64,000 nucleotides of DNA from Flavobacterium sp. (GTDB lineage Bacteria; Bacteroidota; Bacteroidia; Flavobacteriales; Flavobacteriaceae): contig JACMLU010000006.1 of NCBI GenBank assembly GCA_014379405.1, positions 55,845 to 119,844 of the forward strand, read 5' to 3'. The notes beneath the pieces are model-generated. The model had not been told where the DNA came from. It did no database searches and saw nothing but the letters and a program-made list of their open reading frames with translations. How positions within the stretch are numbered: position 1 is the stretch's first letter; each line of letters begins with the position of its first letter. This document shows positions 24,103-33,435 of the stretch, piece by piece. Made by a program: the position numbers and the translations under genes.

Positions 24103-24516
24103 ATGGCAAATTTTAAAATTGCTGATAAACTTACTAGAAAGTCAGAAGGAGGTTATACTGCTGATGCCGATGATAACGGAAATTGGACTGGAGGCAAAAA
24201 AGATATTGGTGTCCTAATAGGAACCAAATATGGGATTAGCGCTCCTGTGTTAATGGCTTATTTAGGCAGAATTCCAACTGTTGCAGAAATGAAAAATCTT
24301 TCAGAAGAAACAGTTGACAAAATTTATATAAAAAATTATTGGACTCCAATTCGAGGAAATGAAATTACAAATCAGAATATCGCAAATGATATTTATGATA
24401 TGGCTGTAAATGCAGGTGTTGGCACCGCAATTATTCTAGCAAAAAGGGCTAGAAACATTAAAGAGTCAAGTAAAATGGACAATCAGTTTGTAAAAACTCT
24501 AAATCAAGAAGTATGA
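24103..24516 (+). CDS. GH108-type N-acetylmuramidase (endolysin), C-terminally truncated
   Basis: 137 residues. Glycoside hydrolase 108 enzymes cut peptidoglycan for lysis. Catalytic Glu15 lies in the EGGY motif ('RKSEGGYTADADDNGNWTGG'); 'NYWTPIRGNEITNQNIANDIYDMAVNAGVGTA' matches the core and the start of the peptidoglycan-binding domain, ending in 'FVKTLNQEV' where relatives continue with F-x-x-x-Y-x-x-x-R-x-x-Y-Y. That missing end (ERYKIERIKYYNKIV... FLSGWINRV) is found on the next gene, residues about 72-108. The lysozyme gene thus appears split; see findings. Relatives are about 165-190 residues. Confidence 0.85.
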   Translation: MANFKIADKLTRKSEGGYTADADDNGNWTGGKKDIGVLIGTKYGISAPVLMAYLGRIPTVAEMKNLSEETVDKIYIKNYWTPIRGNEITNQNIANDIYDMAVNAGVGTAIILAKRARNIKESSKMDNQFVKTLNQEV

Positions 24517-24848
24517 AAAATTTAACAATGTTGTTAATTTTTATTTTGGTTAGTTGCACACCAAAAAGTAACACGGTAAATCCTGTAGTTCGCGATTCTG
24601 CGATTTGTGATTCTTTCCACACTACTTCAGAAAAATTATTTATTACTGATACTATATCAGTATCAAATGAAATATTTGAACATAAATACGATAGTCTATT
24701 GAGAGTTGTAAAGAAAAAAAACGATAGTCTATTTCTCGAACGATACAAAATAGAAAGAATTAAATATTATAATAAAATCGTTCAAAAAAACAAAACACAA
24801 TTGAAGTTTTTATCTGGCTGGATCAATAGGGTTGTAAATAACAAATAA
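24513..24848 (+). CDS. Lipoprotein fused to the lost C-terminus of the lysozyme
   Basis: 111 residues. N-terminal lipoprotein signal MKNLTMLLIFILVSC with Cys15 in the lipobox, then a polar spacer of the kind seen in outer-membrane spanins (residues 16-70). From about residue 72 the sequence becomes 'LFLERYKIERIKYYNKIVQ...FLSGWINRV', which matches the normal C-terminal end of GH108 lysozymes. A 13-bp direct repeat (ACGATAGTCTATT at 24688 and 24721) marks the junction. Its start overlaps the truncated lysozyme stop. It may act as a lipid-anchored lysis protein. Confidence 0.65.
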   Translation: MKNLTMLLIFILVSCTPKSNTVNPVVRDSAICDSFHTTSEKLFITDTISVSNEIFEHKYDSLLRVVKKKNDSLFLERYKIERIKYYNKIVQKNKTQLKFLSGWINRVVNNK

Positions 24849-24860
24849 AAAAAAAGAACT

Positions 24861-25589
24861 ATGATACAATTAAACTTGTTACCCGCAAAAGAATGGCTTT
24901 TCAAAAATTGGGCAATTGTCGCCCTTGTAGTGGTTTCGTTTCTGTATTTCAAATCCTGCCAAGGTGGGAATGAATTGAAATCGTCTTTGGTCGCCTCAAA
25001 AGCAAAACAAGAAAGCTATTTGGCAATAGCCAAAACAAATGAAGATGCTGCAGTGTTTTATCGCACACAAGCTAATAATAGAAAAGGAAAGATTGCCAAT
25101 CTCGAAAAAGAAGTAGTTGATCTAAAAGCGTCAACAATAGCAGTTGACAATAAAACTAAAGAAAGAGTAAAAAAGGTTCAAAACTACACTTCGCAGGAAA
25201 TAAAAAAGTATTACGTCAAAGAATTCAAATATTTGGATATTCCAATAGTGGCAGCGGGACTTGTTCATAGCGATTCTTTAAACAAAATGATAATCACGGT
25301 TATCGAAAAAGGGAAAGGAACAGCAGAGAAATTGCAAATAACCGAAAAAGCCTTGACAAAATCCGAAGAAGCCAACACCGAATTAAAACAAGCTAATGGC
25401 GAATTGGAGAAAAGCAATGATTCCTTTTCGGTAGCCAATGACAATTTAGAGAAAGCAAACAAAGAAGCGAATAACTCTGTTAAAATCGTCGAAAAATCCC
25501 TTCGAAAAGAACGGAACAAAAAAACATTCTGGCAGGTTACCTCAGGAGTTATATTGGCCGGAGCAAGTTATTTATTGATTGTGAAATAA
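24861..25589 (+). CDS. Membrane coiled-coil protein, spanin-like candidate
   Basis: 242 residues with a membrane helix at 15-32 (WAIVALVVVSFLYFKSC), a long charged coiled coil (about 80-215, many heptads of E, K and L), and a second hydrophobic C-terminal helix (VTSGVILAGASYLLIV). Two membrane ends joined by a coiled coil could bridge or tether envelope layers during lysis. Last gene of the lysis cassette. Confidence 0.55.
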   Translation: MIQLNLLPAKEWLFKNWAIVALVVVSFLYFKSCQGGNELKSSLVASKAKQESYLAIAKTNEDAAVFYRTQANNRKGKIANLEKEVVDLKASTIAVDNKTKERVKKVQNYTSQEIKKYYVKEFKYLDIPIVAAGLVHSDSLNKMIITVIEKGKGTAEKLQITEKALTKSEEANTELKQANGELEKSNDSFSVANDNLEKANKEANNSVKIVEKSLRKERNKKTFWQVTSGVILAGASYLLIVK

Positions 25590-25596
25590 CTGTGTC

Positions 25597-25632
25597 TTGC
25601 TGGATATAAATTATTTATATTTTAAATATAAA
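25597..25632 (+). promoter_or_regulatory. Putative promoter of the packaging module
   Basis: TTG at 25597-25599 and TATATTTT at 25616-25623 (consensus TAnnTTTG, last base differs) with 16 bp between. The sequence around it is A/T-rich with inverted-repeat character. Start site near 25629, ATG at 25643. Confidence 0.4.
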
Positions 25633-25642
25633 AATAACAAAA

Positions 25643-26014
25643 ATGGACGAAAAAAACCGATTACAAGAATCTAGAAAAAAAGCTATACCTGGATTAGTTG
25701 AAAAATATCAAAAGTTAGTTGACGATACATTCAAAGCAGTGACCAAAGAACTTCCTGTTTTTCAAGACAGAGAAAATAAAGAAGGAGAAGTTATCGCTAC
25801 TTCAGAGCAGCAGCTTTTTATGTTTATAGACATTAGGAACAAAGCTTTGGATAATGCCAATAATATGTTGTTAAAAATTAATCAACTGGAAATAGAATTA
25901 TATGCTCCTGAATTATTTGAAAATGATTTGAAAGTAAAAGAAGCCGAAGAAAATAACACTCCTGCACCAGTAAAAAAAAGCTGGACTAAAAAGAAAGCCG
26001 AAGAAAATAAATGA
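25643..26014 (+). CDS. Candidate small terminase subunit
   Basis: 123 residues, charged and helical, with a C-terminal Lys/Ala/Pro tail. It lies directly before TerL (4-bp overlap), the usual place of the small terminase. 'ATSEQQLFMFIDIRNKALDNANNMLLKI' forms a helical core. No helix-turn-helix is obvious, so the call rests on position, size and charge. Confidence 0.5.
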   Translation: MDEKNRLQESRKKAIPGLVEKYQKLVDDTFKAVTKELPVFQDRENKEGEVIATSEQQLFMFIDIRNKALDNANNMLLKINQLEIELYAPELFENDLKVKEAEENNTPAPVKKSWTKKKAEENK

Positions 26015-28221
26015 TATTCTACCTAGGACATATTGCAGAGGAAGTCAAAGTTGACACCAAGACCAGATTGGCACGAAACAAAGCCAAGTCCTGGAAGTAC
26101 GGCTATGACGAATCTATTGACGTAATCATCATTTCGAAAGATGGAACTCTTGGCGAAATTTATTACGTCAGTGGACTGTATATTGGCTTTCCTGAAAAAC
26201 CCGATCACAAAGAAATTATCAATTGGGATAAAACGGCAGCCAACCAAAAGTGGCAGCGTGAATCTACTCCAAAAGGATTAACCGAAGAAACCCAATTCAA
26301 TAAAGAATACATTCCGTTTATCGAGAGTCAATTCCAAAAAAGAGAAGAAGGAATCTGGATATACCTAAACGGAAAAGCGGTTTATATTCCGGGAACGTAT
26401 TGGTTTTTTCTTTCCTGGTACAAAGAGGAAGACGGTTATCCCAAACTGCGAATTATCCAAAACGAATTAATGATTTTCTGGGAAGCCTGTAAAGCCGATT
26501 ACAGAAGTTACGGAATTATTCACCTAAAAAACAGACGTGCCGGATGGTCCGCATTGTGCAATAGCGAAAAACTAGAAGTGGGTTCGAAAACCGAAAACAA
26601 ACTTCTAGGAATGATTTCTAAAAAAGGAGCCGATGCCAAGAAATTATTCAAACGATTAGTTACGGCTTTCAAAAGATTACCGCCATTTTTCCAGCCGGAA
26701 GTCGATGGTAATACCACGCCAAAAACAGAGTTGATTTTTTCCGAAGCTTCCAAAAAAAGAAAAACGGGAGAAAAAATCACGGAAGGAGAAGGATTAGACA
26801 CCGTTATTTCTTGGGCGAACACCGAAGGAAATGCTTTTGATGGTGACAAGATGTTCCGAGTATCGGTGGATGAATGTGCCAAATGGCCGAAAGACGTTCC
26901 CTTCTCTCAATATTGGGGTGTGGTAAAAACCTGTTTGCGTTTGGGAAGCCGAATCATTGGAAAAGCGATGGTAGGATCTACCGTAAATGCAATGAAAAAA
27001 GGAGGTTCTGAATTCAAGAAAGTTTGGGAAATGTCAGACCAATTAGACCGAAACCAAAATAACCAAACCAAGTCGGGATTGTACCGATTGTTTATTGATG
27101 CCGCTTTTTGTATTGAAGGTTTTTTTGATTTATACGGATTTTCTATTGTAGAAGACCCCGAAAAACCCGTCTTAAATGAATTGAACGAATACAAAGCTAT
27201 TGGTTCCGCCACATTCTTAAAAAATGAATTGGACTCTCTTAAAGACGAACCCGAAGAATACAACGAACAGTTGCGACAGTTTCCGAGAAGCGAACGTGAT
27301 GCTTTCCGTGACGAGGCCACAGACTGTTCTTTTAACTTGAATAAAATACTCGAGCAAGTAGATCATAACGAAAACGAACTTTTGCCAGAAGATGTTGAAA
27401 CAGGAAATCTTACTTGGGAAAACGGAATACAAGGCAGCACTGTGAAATGGAATCCCAATCCAAAAGGACGATTTTGGATTGCCAAAGGTTGCCACCCAAC
27501 AGAAGATTTTAGAAATAAGAAAGAAAAGAAACTAATAAACGGAATTACAGCTTGGGCGCCAACCGCTACACATATTGGTTGTTTTGGAGTCGATCCCTAT
27601 AACAGAAGTAAAACCGTTGATAGTAGAGGATCAAAAGGATCCGCGCATTTATCCACAAAAACCAATACCAGCTCCTTACCCAACGAGGCTTTTATTGTAG
27701 AATACATCGATAGGCCAGCAACGGTAGAATTATTCTTTGAGGATATGTTAATGATGATGGTTTATTTTTCGATGCCGATGCTTTGCGAGTTGTCGAATGA
27801 GAAGTTTTTGACGATGATTAAAAACAGAGGTTACCGCCATTTTAGTATGAACAATCCATTCAAAAATTGGGCAGAATTAAGCGATACCGAAAAAGAATAT
27901 GGAGGCATACCACCACAAGATGCCAAAGTGGGAGAGCAACAGTTTTATGCCATAGAAAGCTATATCGAAGACTATATAGGTGTTGCCCGTGAAAAAGGAA
28001 ACCGAAAGGAAGGAGAAATGGGATTTATGCCTTTTACCCGAACCTTGATGCAATGGAAAGATGTTGATCCCACCCAAAGAACCAAGTTTGATGCCTATAT
28101 CAGTTCGTCGTTATCGCGATTGGGCAACCAAAAACTGGAAATAAAAATGAAGCCTAAAGAAACCCGAAGCATACCCTTCACCCGATACAACAACAGCGGT
28201 AACACATCAGTAAGACTATGA
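26011..28221 (+). CDS. terL: Terminase large subunit
   Basis: 736 residues; the packaging motor ATPase and nuclease that fills the procapsid. Visible parts: a degenerate Walker A 'NRRAGWS' (residues 174-180, R-R-x-G-x-S instead of GKT/S, as in several crAss-like and Bacteroidota phages), Walker B 'RVSVDECAKW' with Asp287-Glu288, and the nuclease motif 'FGVDPYNRSKT' near 522-532 with its acidic residue. The C-terminal 200 residues hold the RNase H-like nuclease. Overlaps the portal gene by 4 bp. It starts the late block. Confidence 0.87.
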   Translation: MIFYLGHIAEEVKVDTKTRLARNKAKSWKYGYDESIDVIIISKDGTLGEIYYVSGLYIGFPEKPDHKEIINWDKTAANQKWQRESTPKGLTEETQFNKEYIPFIESQFQKREEGIWIYLNGKAVYIPGTYWFFLSWYKEEDGYPKLRIIQNELMIFWEACKADYRSYGIIHLKNRRAGWSALCNSEKLEVGSKTENKLLGMISKKGADAKKLFKRLVTAFKRLPPFFQPEVDGNTTPKTELIFSEASKKRKTGEKITEGEGLDTVISWANTEGNAFDGDKMFRVSVDECAKWPKDVPFSQYWGVVKTCLRLGSRIIGKAMVGSTVNAMKKGGSEFKKVWEMSDQLDRNQNNQTKSGLYRLFIDAAFCIEGFFDLYGFSIVEDPEKPVLNELNEYKAIGSATFLKNELDSLKDEPEEYNEQLRQFPRSERDAFRDEATDCSFNLNKILEQVDHNENELLPEDVETGNLTWENGIQGSTVKWNPNPKGRFWIAKGCHPTEDFRNKKEKKLINGITAWAPTATHIGCFGVDPYNRSKTVDSRGSKGSAHLSTKTNTSSLPNEAFIVEYIDRPATVELFFEDMLMMMVYFSMPMLCELSNEKFLTMIKNRGYRHFSMNNPFKNWAELSDTEKEYGGIPPQDAKVGEQQFYAIESYIEDYIGVAREKGNRKEGEMGFMPFTRTLMQWKDVDPTQRTKFDAYISSSLSRLGNQKLEIKMKPKETRSIPFTRYNNSGNTSVRL

Positions 28222-30632
28222 GCACTCAAACACAAAAAATCTACGGAATGCCAGACCCATTGGCTCCAGATGCAGTAAAAAAATCTCCCGAATACGGATT
28301 GAAAATCGCTAAGATAATCGAACAGGAATGGTTTGGTGGCGGAATGATTTCGTCTACTTGCGACTTTATGAGCAGAAGACAATGGATTATTGACAAGCGA
28401 ATGTTTATTCGTGGAGAAAACGATACCAAAACCGAAAAGGATTTGATTTCCAGAAACGAAGGCGATTTGGAATACAATAACCTGGACTGGACACAGCTCA
28501 ATTTTGCACAAACACCTTGCAACATCGTAGCCAATGGTATCAACGACGAGAACTATAGGCTTGATATTCGTGCCGTAGATGCCATATCGGTACAATTGCG
28601 TAAAAACGTAATGGAAAACCACCGCAAGAATATGTATGCCAAACCAATGCTAGACAAAGCCAACGCATTGTTGGGTATCGATTTGCGTCCCAAAGGGTTT
28701 GTGCCGGAAGACGACGAGGAATTGGCCCTAAAAATGGAACTAGACGAAAAACCAGACATTGAAATTGCCGAGGAAATAATGATTGATTTTACCAAAAGAA
28801 CCAACGATTGGACGTTTATAGAGCAGGAAAAAAATAAGGACTTGGTAAAAATAGGAATTGCCGTAGCCCGTGTTTATACCGACAAAAACGACGGTGTGAA
28901 AGTTTCGTATGTAGATCCCGAAAACTTTGGACATAGTTTTGTTAGAAAAAACAATTTCAGCGATGCTTATTACTTCTTTGAAGTAGACACGCTGACCATA
29001 AACGACATCAAACGCGAAAGTGATTTTGACGATAAGAAGTTGCGGGAAATTGCCAAGAAATATAGTGCCGTGAATTCGTCGTTCACGAATTATGATTTTG
29101 CCACTTGCGAAATGAATTCGATCTTGAATATGAAAATCGACGTAATGCGTTTTGCCTACAAATCGTCGAAAACTATTATTTTTAAGAAAACGTTGAACAA
29201 AAAAGGACAGGTTTTAAAAGTTTCGAAACGCGACGAGAATTTCAACCCGCCAGAAGAAATGGGATTAAAAGCTGCCAAAACATTAGACACTTGGTATGAG
29301 GGTAACTACATCGTTGGATCCAATGAAATTTATGGCTACCAAGAATGCGAAAATCTAGTTCGCGATGAAATGAATAAAGTAAAACCACCGTTCATTGCCC
29401 GTGCCACCGATATTTATAAAAACAAACTAAAATCCTTTTTGGGCGATATTCAACCCGTTTGCCGTGAGTTGCAAAGAGAACACTTGAAATTGCAACAATT
29501 GATTCTCGAATTGAAACCCGACTTGACCGAAATCGATTTGGACAGCCTTGCTACATTGGAAGGAGCCAAAGGCGATTCTAAGAAAGAAACTTGGAAAACC
29601 GCCTTGAACTTACTGAATGTAAAAGGAGTTGTTTTCAAGGAGCGCATCGATATGGGCGAAATGGGGATAAAAGAAGGAACGGCAGCCCGACCAATGGGGA
29701 ATGCACAAGGAAGCGCCATTGCACCTATACTAAATGCTTGGGCGCATTATGCCAACCAGTTGTACAAAATAACAGGAATCACACCGGGTAACGATGGTAG
29801 TCTTTCGGCAGATGCCTTGGTGGGAGTAAGCGAAATGCAAAAACTAGCAGGAAATACCGCCACCAAACATATCGTAGATTCCGCAGTGGATTTTAACAAA
29901 CGGGTATGCGAAGTAATCTCTTCCAGAATTCACGCCATATTCAAGTTTGACGACAACGGACGTTTGAGAAAAATGTATGAGAACGCCGTGGGCAAACACA
30001 ATCTGGATGCTTTGGAAGCTTTGGCCGACAGAAGCCTTCACGAGTTTGGTTTCACGGTAGAAATGATTCCGTCGCAACAGCAGATGCAAAATTTCGAAAG
30101 GGATTTGGGTATTGCTTTACAGGAAGGCACTATCGATGTGGAAGACAAAATACAAGCCGAGAACATCGCCAAGAGCAACATCAAGTCGGCGTATCGTTAT
30201 TTGAAATACCGTCGTAGAAAACGTATCAAACAACGTATGGAAGAGCAATCGATTATGGCGCAGGAGAAAAGCCAAAACGATATTGCCTCGGCACAAGCGG
30301 CAACGGAATCAAAAGTTAAGGCTTACGGACTTCAAAAGCAAATTGATGTTGATGCAGAAGCAAGATTATCATCAATTAGATTAAATGAATACTACGAGAA
30401 GAAAAAAATTGATGCTCCTGGAAATGAATTAGAATTTAAACAAGATGTTTATCTAGAAAGTATGAAAGTACAAACCACAATGGAGTTGAACAAGTACAAG
30501 GAAGATGCCAAAGACTTGCGATTGGATAGACAATCAACCCAAAACTCACAAATGATCGACCAGAGAAAGAAGGATTCCGGTCCAATAGACTTTGAGAAAC
30601 CGTTTGATTTTGATTCGATGTTTGGAAATTAA
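28218..30632 (+). CDS. Portal protein
   Basis: 804 residues; the dodecameric channel at the capsid vertex through which DNA passes. Position directly after TerL, large size, a central beta/alpha core and a highly charged coiled-coil C-terminus (residues about 640-800, 'RYLKYRRRKRIKQRMEEQ' and onward) agree with podovirus/crAss-like portals. 'RDEMNKVKPPFIARATDIYKN' is the wing-like region. No enzymatic motif is expected. A downstream terminator separates it from the methyltransferase. Confidence 0.82.
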   Translation: MSTQTQKIYGMPDPLAPDAVKKSPEYGLKIAKIIEQEWFGGGMISSTCDFMSRRQWIIDKRMFIRGENDTKTEKDLISRNEGDLEYNNLDWTQLNFAQTPCNIVANGINDENYRLDIRAVDAISVQLRKNVMENHRKNMYAKPMLDKANALLGIDLRPKGFVPEDDEELALKMELDEKPDIEIAEEIMIDFTKRTNDWTFIEQEKNKDLVKIGIAVARVYTDKNDGVKVSYVDPENFGHSFVRKNNFSDAYYFFEVDTLTINDIKRESDFDDKKLREIAKKYSAVNSSFTNYDFATCEMNSILNMKIDVMRFAYKSSKTIIFKKTLNKKGQVLKVSKRDENFNPPEEMGLKAAKTLDTWYEGNYIVGSNEIYGYQECENLVRDEMNKVKPPFIARATDIYKNKLKSFLGDIQPVCRELQREHLKLQQLILELKPDLTEIDLDSLATLEGAKGDSKKETWKTALNLLNVKGVVFKERIDMGEMGIKEGTAARPMGNAQGSAIAPILNAWAHYANQLYKITGITPGNDGSLSADALVGVSEMQKLAGNTATKHIVDSAVDFNKRVCEVISSRIHAIFKFDDNGRLRKMYENAVGKHNLDALEALADRSLHEFGFTVEMIPSQQQMQNFERDLGIALQEGTIDVEDKIQAENIAKSNIKSAYRYLKYRRRKRIKQRMEEQSIMAQEKSQNDIASAQAATESKVKAYGLQKQIDVDAEARLSSIRLNEYYEKKKIDAPGNELEFKQDVYLESMKVQTTMELNKYKEDAKDLRLDRQSTQNSQMIDQRKKDSGPIDFEKPFDFDSMFGN

Positions 30633-30649
30633 CATAAATAATTTATGTT
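30631..30649. repeat. Inverted repeat AACATAAAT/ATTTATGTT
   Basis: Perfect 9+1+9 inverted repeat directly after the portal stop, the same core as the promoter operators but here not next to a recognisable promoter. Confidence 0.5.
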
Positions 30650-30660
30650 ATTAATCTAAA

Positions 30661-30694
30661 AAAGGACTGAACTTAAAATTCAGTCCTTTTTTTT
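30661..30694. terminator. Bidirectional terminator between portal and methyltransferase
   Basis: AAAGGACTGAA (30661-30671) pairs with TTCAGTCCTTT (30679-30689) around a 7-nt loop, followed by T-run. It ends both the portal transcript and the converging methyltransferase. Confidence 0.85.
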
Positions 30695-32240
30695 ATTGCA
30701 ATTTTAGTTTTGATATTATTTCTACCAAGCAGTTTACGACGATGCTATTTCCTGCTTGCTTGTATGCTTGTGAGTCGCTCACGTCCCATTTGAAATCTTC
30801 GTTGAAATCCATCAAGGAAAAACATTCTTTTGGGGTTAATCGACGGATTCTTTGTTGAATTAATTTAGGTACGTGTGCTGTTTGGATTGTAGTGCATACA
30901 CCTCCTTCTTTGTGATAAATATGCTCTGATACTGAACTTCTTTTCAAATCTCCCCGATGAGCGCCAATTACATTTTCATTTTCGTGCCATCCTGCAATTC
31001 GGTCATTAATAGTAACCCCTACCAAAACTCCCTGATTACAAGCCGTGTCTAAAGTCTGCGCTACTCCGTGACCTACACGACCTCTTCGAGTTTCTGAATT
31101 AGGATTTGAGAAGTTTATCGAATCTTCTTCTTCTTCTGCAATGTCGTAGCCTTTTGAGTTGTTGGCAGGAATAATAACTACATTATCTTTCTGAACCGTA
31201 GTAAGCGCATTACTAACTCCACTTTCGTTTATTTCAAGCATTTGCTCCGTTGGCAATCCCGAAACTCTACTTAATGGGTTTTCTGGATTACGACCTCGTA
31301 TTGCGCCGATTTTAGTTTCTACATATCCATTTGCGTAACCGTGAGTTTCTGCACAAATATTTGGAGCTTCGCCATATTCAGAAAACACTTTTGACGCTTG
31401 AGTATCTTGGTTTATATATGATTTATCTCCTGATTTTATCAATCCTTCCATCATTTTGTCGCTCAAAAAATACTTTTCGTCAACTTCACTTTCAAGAACA
31501 TCTTTCAGTCTTTTAACCAAATGAAATGGCTTTGGGAATGAAAAATCATTATCTGCATCATCCCGAATTCCAATAATAAAAATCCTTTCTCTATTTTGCG
31601 GAACTCCGTAATGCTTTGCATTCATCACCTGGTAATACACGTGATACGGAACGCTCTTTTCGTGGGGGAATATCACGGGATTACCATTCACCGTTTTACC
31701 TCCCAAATAATCAATCCATCTTTGAAACGTTTTGCCCCCATCATCGCTCAATAATCCCTTCACGTTTTCGAATATGAAATACCTTGGTTTGTTTACAGTG
31801 ATAAACTCGTGAGAGTTATAAAACAATACCCCATTAGTTGAATCTTCTCCTTTACGTTTTCCTGCCAAAGAAAATGATTGGCAAGGAGGTGTCGGTACAT
31901 AAAAATCAAGTGGCTCGGTTGAAATGCCGCGATTATAAACATTGAACGGATAGTAGAAAGAAAACTTTTTAGCAAACTCATTCGCTTCGTTTAAAAGCTC
32001 ATCTTCTTTATTACTTACTCTTTTGCCTAAAACGAAAGATTGTACTAAATCAGCATAGTATTTATGCTCCTTGGATTTGCTCAACTCAATATCCTTTTCC
32101 GTTCCAAAGTTTAACAAATAAGTCTGTCTTGCGTAATAGTCCATATCGCAAGCAAATTGTTTATCCTGCTTAATTCCCAATCTACTTAACGCTTGGTCAA
32201 ATGCTCCCACACCGCTAAAATCCGAACCTGTTTTTATCAT
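30693..32240 (-). CDS. DNA (cytosine-5) methyltransferase
   Basis: 515 residues on the strand opposite to the virion genes. Motif I 'FSGVGAFD' (8-15), motif IV 'PPCQSFS' with catalytic Cys120, motif VI 'ENVKG' (158-162), a long target-recognition region (about 260-440) and the C-terminal motif X 'QAGNSIVV' (495-502). It transfers methyl groups from SAM to cytosine C5, typically protecting phage DNA from host restriction. It sits between portal and scaffold genes with its own promoter and a terminator, so it is a cargo gene. No cognate restriction endonuclease is present. Target site unknown. Confidence 0.92.
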   Translation of the reverse strand: MIKTGSDFSGVGAFDQALSRLGIKQDKQFACDMDYYARQTYLLNFGTEKDIELSKSKEHKYYADLVQSFVLGKRVSNKEDELLNEANEFAKKFSFYYPFNVYNRGISTEPLDFYVPTPPCQSFSLAGKRKGEDSTNGVLFYNSHEFITVNKPRYFIFENVKGLLSDDGGKTFQRWIDYLGGKTVNGNPVIFPHEKSVPYHVYYQVMNAKHYGVPQNRERIFIIGIRDDADNDFSFPKPFHLVKRLKDVLESEVDEKYFLSDKMMEGLIKSGDKSYINQDTQASKVFSEYGEAPNICAETHGYANGYVETKIGAIRGRNPENPLSRVSGLPTEQMLEINESGVSNALTTVQKDNVVIIPANNSKGYDIAEEEEDSINFSNPNSETRRGRVGHGVAQTLDTACNQGVLVGVTINDRIAGWHENENVIGAHRGDLKRSSVSEHIYHKEGGVCTTIQTAHVPKLIQQRIRRLTPKECFSLMDFNEDFKWDVSDSQAYKQAGNSIVVNCLVEIISKLKLQ

Positions 32241-32259
32241 ATCATTTTTATAAGTTCCT

Positions 32260-32300
32260 CAAAAGTATAAATAAATTATATTTAAAACATAAATTATTTG
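32260..32300. promoter_or_regulatory. Methyltransferase promoter and operator
   Basis: Minus-strand TACTTTTG (32260-32267) matches TAnnTTTG for the methyltransferase. AAAACATAAATTATTTG at 32284-32300 overlaps its -33 region. A weaker rightward promoter for the scaffold gene probably lies at 32300-32330. Confidence 0.45.
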
Positions 32301-32355
32301 CATATCATAGAAAATATCTATTACTTTGTCATTGCTATAACGAAAATCTATTGAA

Positions 32356-33423
32356 ATGACTACCGAAGCCACTACCGAAACCCAAGAAGAAGTTCAAACC
32401 ACAGACGTTACCGCTGAAAATAGCGAGGTTACAAGCGAAGGAAATGCCGATGCTACACAAGAGGCAGTTGTAGCGACTGCAGTAGAACCTGATGAAGAAT
32501 CGATTAAGAAATTCTTTGCGTCCAAAGGGAGAACGGTGGAGAAACTAGATGATTTGTTTGTGGAAAAAGAGAAAGTGGTTGAAGTGAATCCGTATGCGAA
32601 TGCCTCCGACCAACTCAAACAAATTTTCGAATACGAAAAAGAAACAGGTCGAGGCATAAAAGATTATTTCAAGTTACAGGAAAATATCGACGATAGACCT
32701 TTAGTTGAATTGGCACTTGAAAAAGTCCGCAATGAAGTAGGCGGTTCGTTTTCGCCAGAAGACTTAACTGCTTATTTAGAAGATGCTTTGGCAATTGATT
32801 TGTCGGGAGATTTAACTCCAACTGAAACTGTAAAGTTGACAAAATTTGTCAAAGACTACAAGGAACAGTTGAAAGCTGACCAAGAAAAATACAAAACGCC
32901 ATTACCAAAAGCACCAGAAGCGAAGACTACCACCGAAGTGGAAATGATTACGCTGGCCGATGGACAAAAAGTGGAAAAAAGTGTGTATGAAGCGCACGAA
33001 CAACAAAGGCAAATTTATTTGAATGACATAAAAGAAGCGGTGAACAGTGTTGCTGCGTCTTCCATTAAAATCGAGTTTGACAATAACGGGGTTAAAGAGG
33101 AACTGACCTATAGTTATGATTATGATGCCAACGACCACCAGAATATGGTTGCCATAGCGGAAGATCTAGACCAGACTGTCTCCAAACTTTTTAGAACCGA
33201 AAAAGGGTTTAATCATCAAGACTTTATAGAAAGCACTTGGTTTTTGGACAAAGTGAACCGGGAAAAATGGGCGACAGCACTTGTAAACAAAGCAAGAGCA
33301 GAAGCCATCACAGAATTGACGAAAGCGGATAATAACGTGAATTTCAACACAAATGGAATGCCAACAAAACCAGGCGACCCGAATGTGAAGATAGTTCCAA
33401 TCAAAGAATTATTCAACCGCTAA
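32356..33423 (+). CDS. Scaffold-like procapsid protein
   Basis: 355 residues directly before the capsid gene. The first 60 residues are Thr/Glu/Ala-rich and disordered, the middle is helical with many acidic residues, and the C-terminal tail 'GDPNVKIVPIKELFNR' is short and basic, as in scaffolding proteins that bind the capsid by their C-terminus. No protease motif is seen. Leader 'GCTATAACGAAAAT' resembles that at 12137. Assignment by position and composition. Confidence 0.65.
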   Translation: MTTEATTETQEEVQTTDVTAENSEVTSEGNADATQEAVVATAVEPDEESIKKFFASKGRTVEKLDDLFVEKEKVVEVNPYANASDQLKQIFEYEKETGRGIKDYFKLQENIDDRPLVELALEKVRNEVGGSFSPEDLTAYLEDALAIDLSGDLTPTETVKLTKFVKDYKEQLKADQEKYKTPLPKAPEAKTTTEVEMITLADGQKVEKSVYEAHEQQRQIYLNDIKEAVNSVAASSIKIEFDNNGVKEELTYSYDYDANDHQNMVAIAEDLDQTVSKLFRTEKGFNHQDFIESTWFLDKVNREKWATALVNKARAEAITELTKADNNVNFNTNGMPTKPGDPNVKIVPIKELFNR

Positions 33424-33435
33424 AACCTAGAAATT

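Noticed and set aside
28095..28622. 175-codon antisense frame over the TerL-portal junction
   Set aside because: Shadow frame; the plus-strand genes have clear motifs and ATGA coupling.
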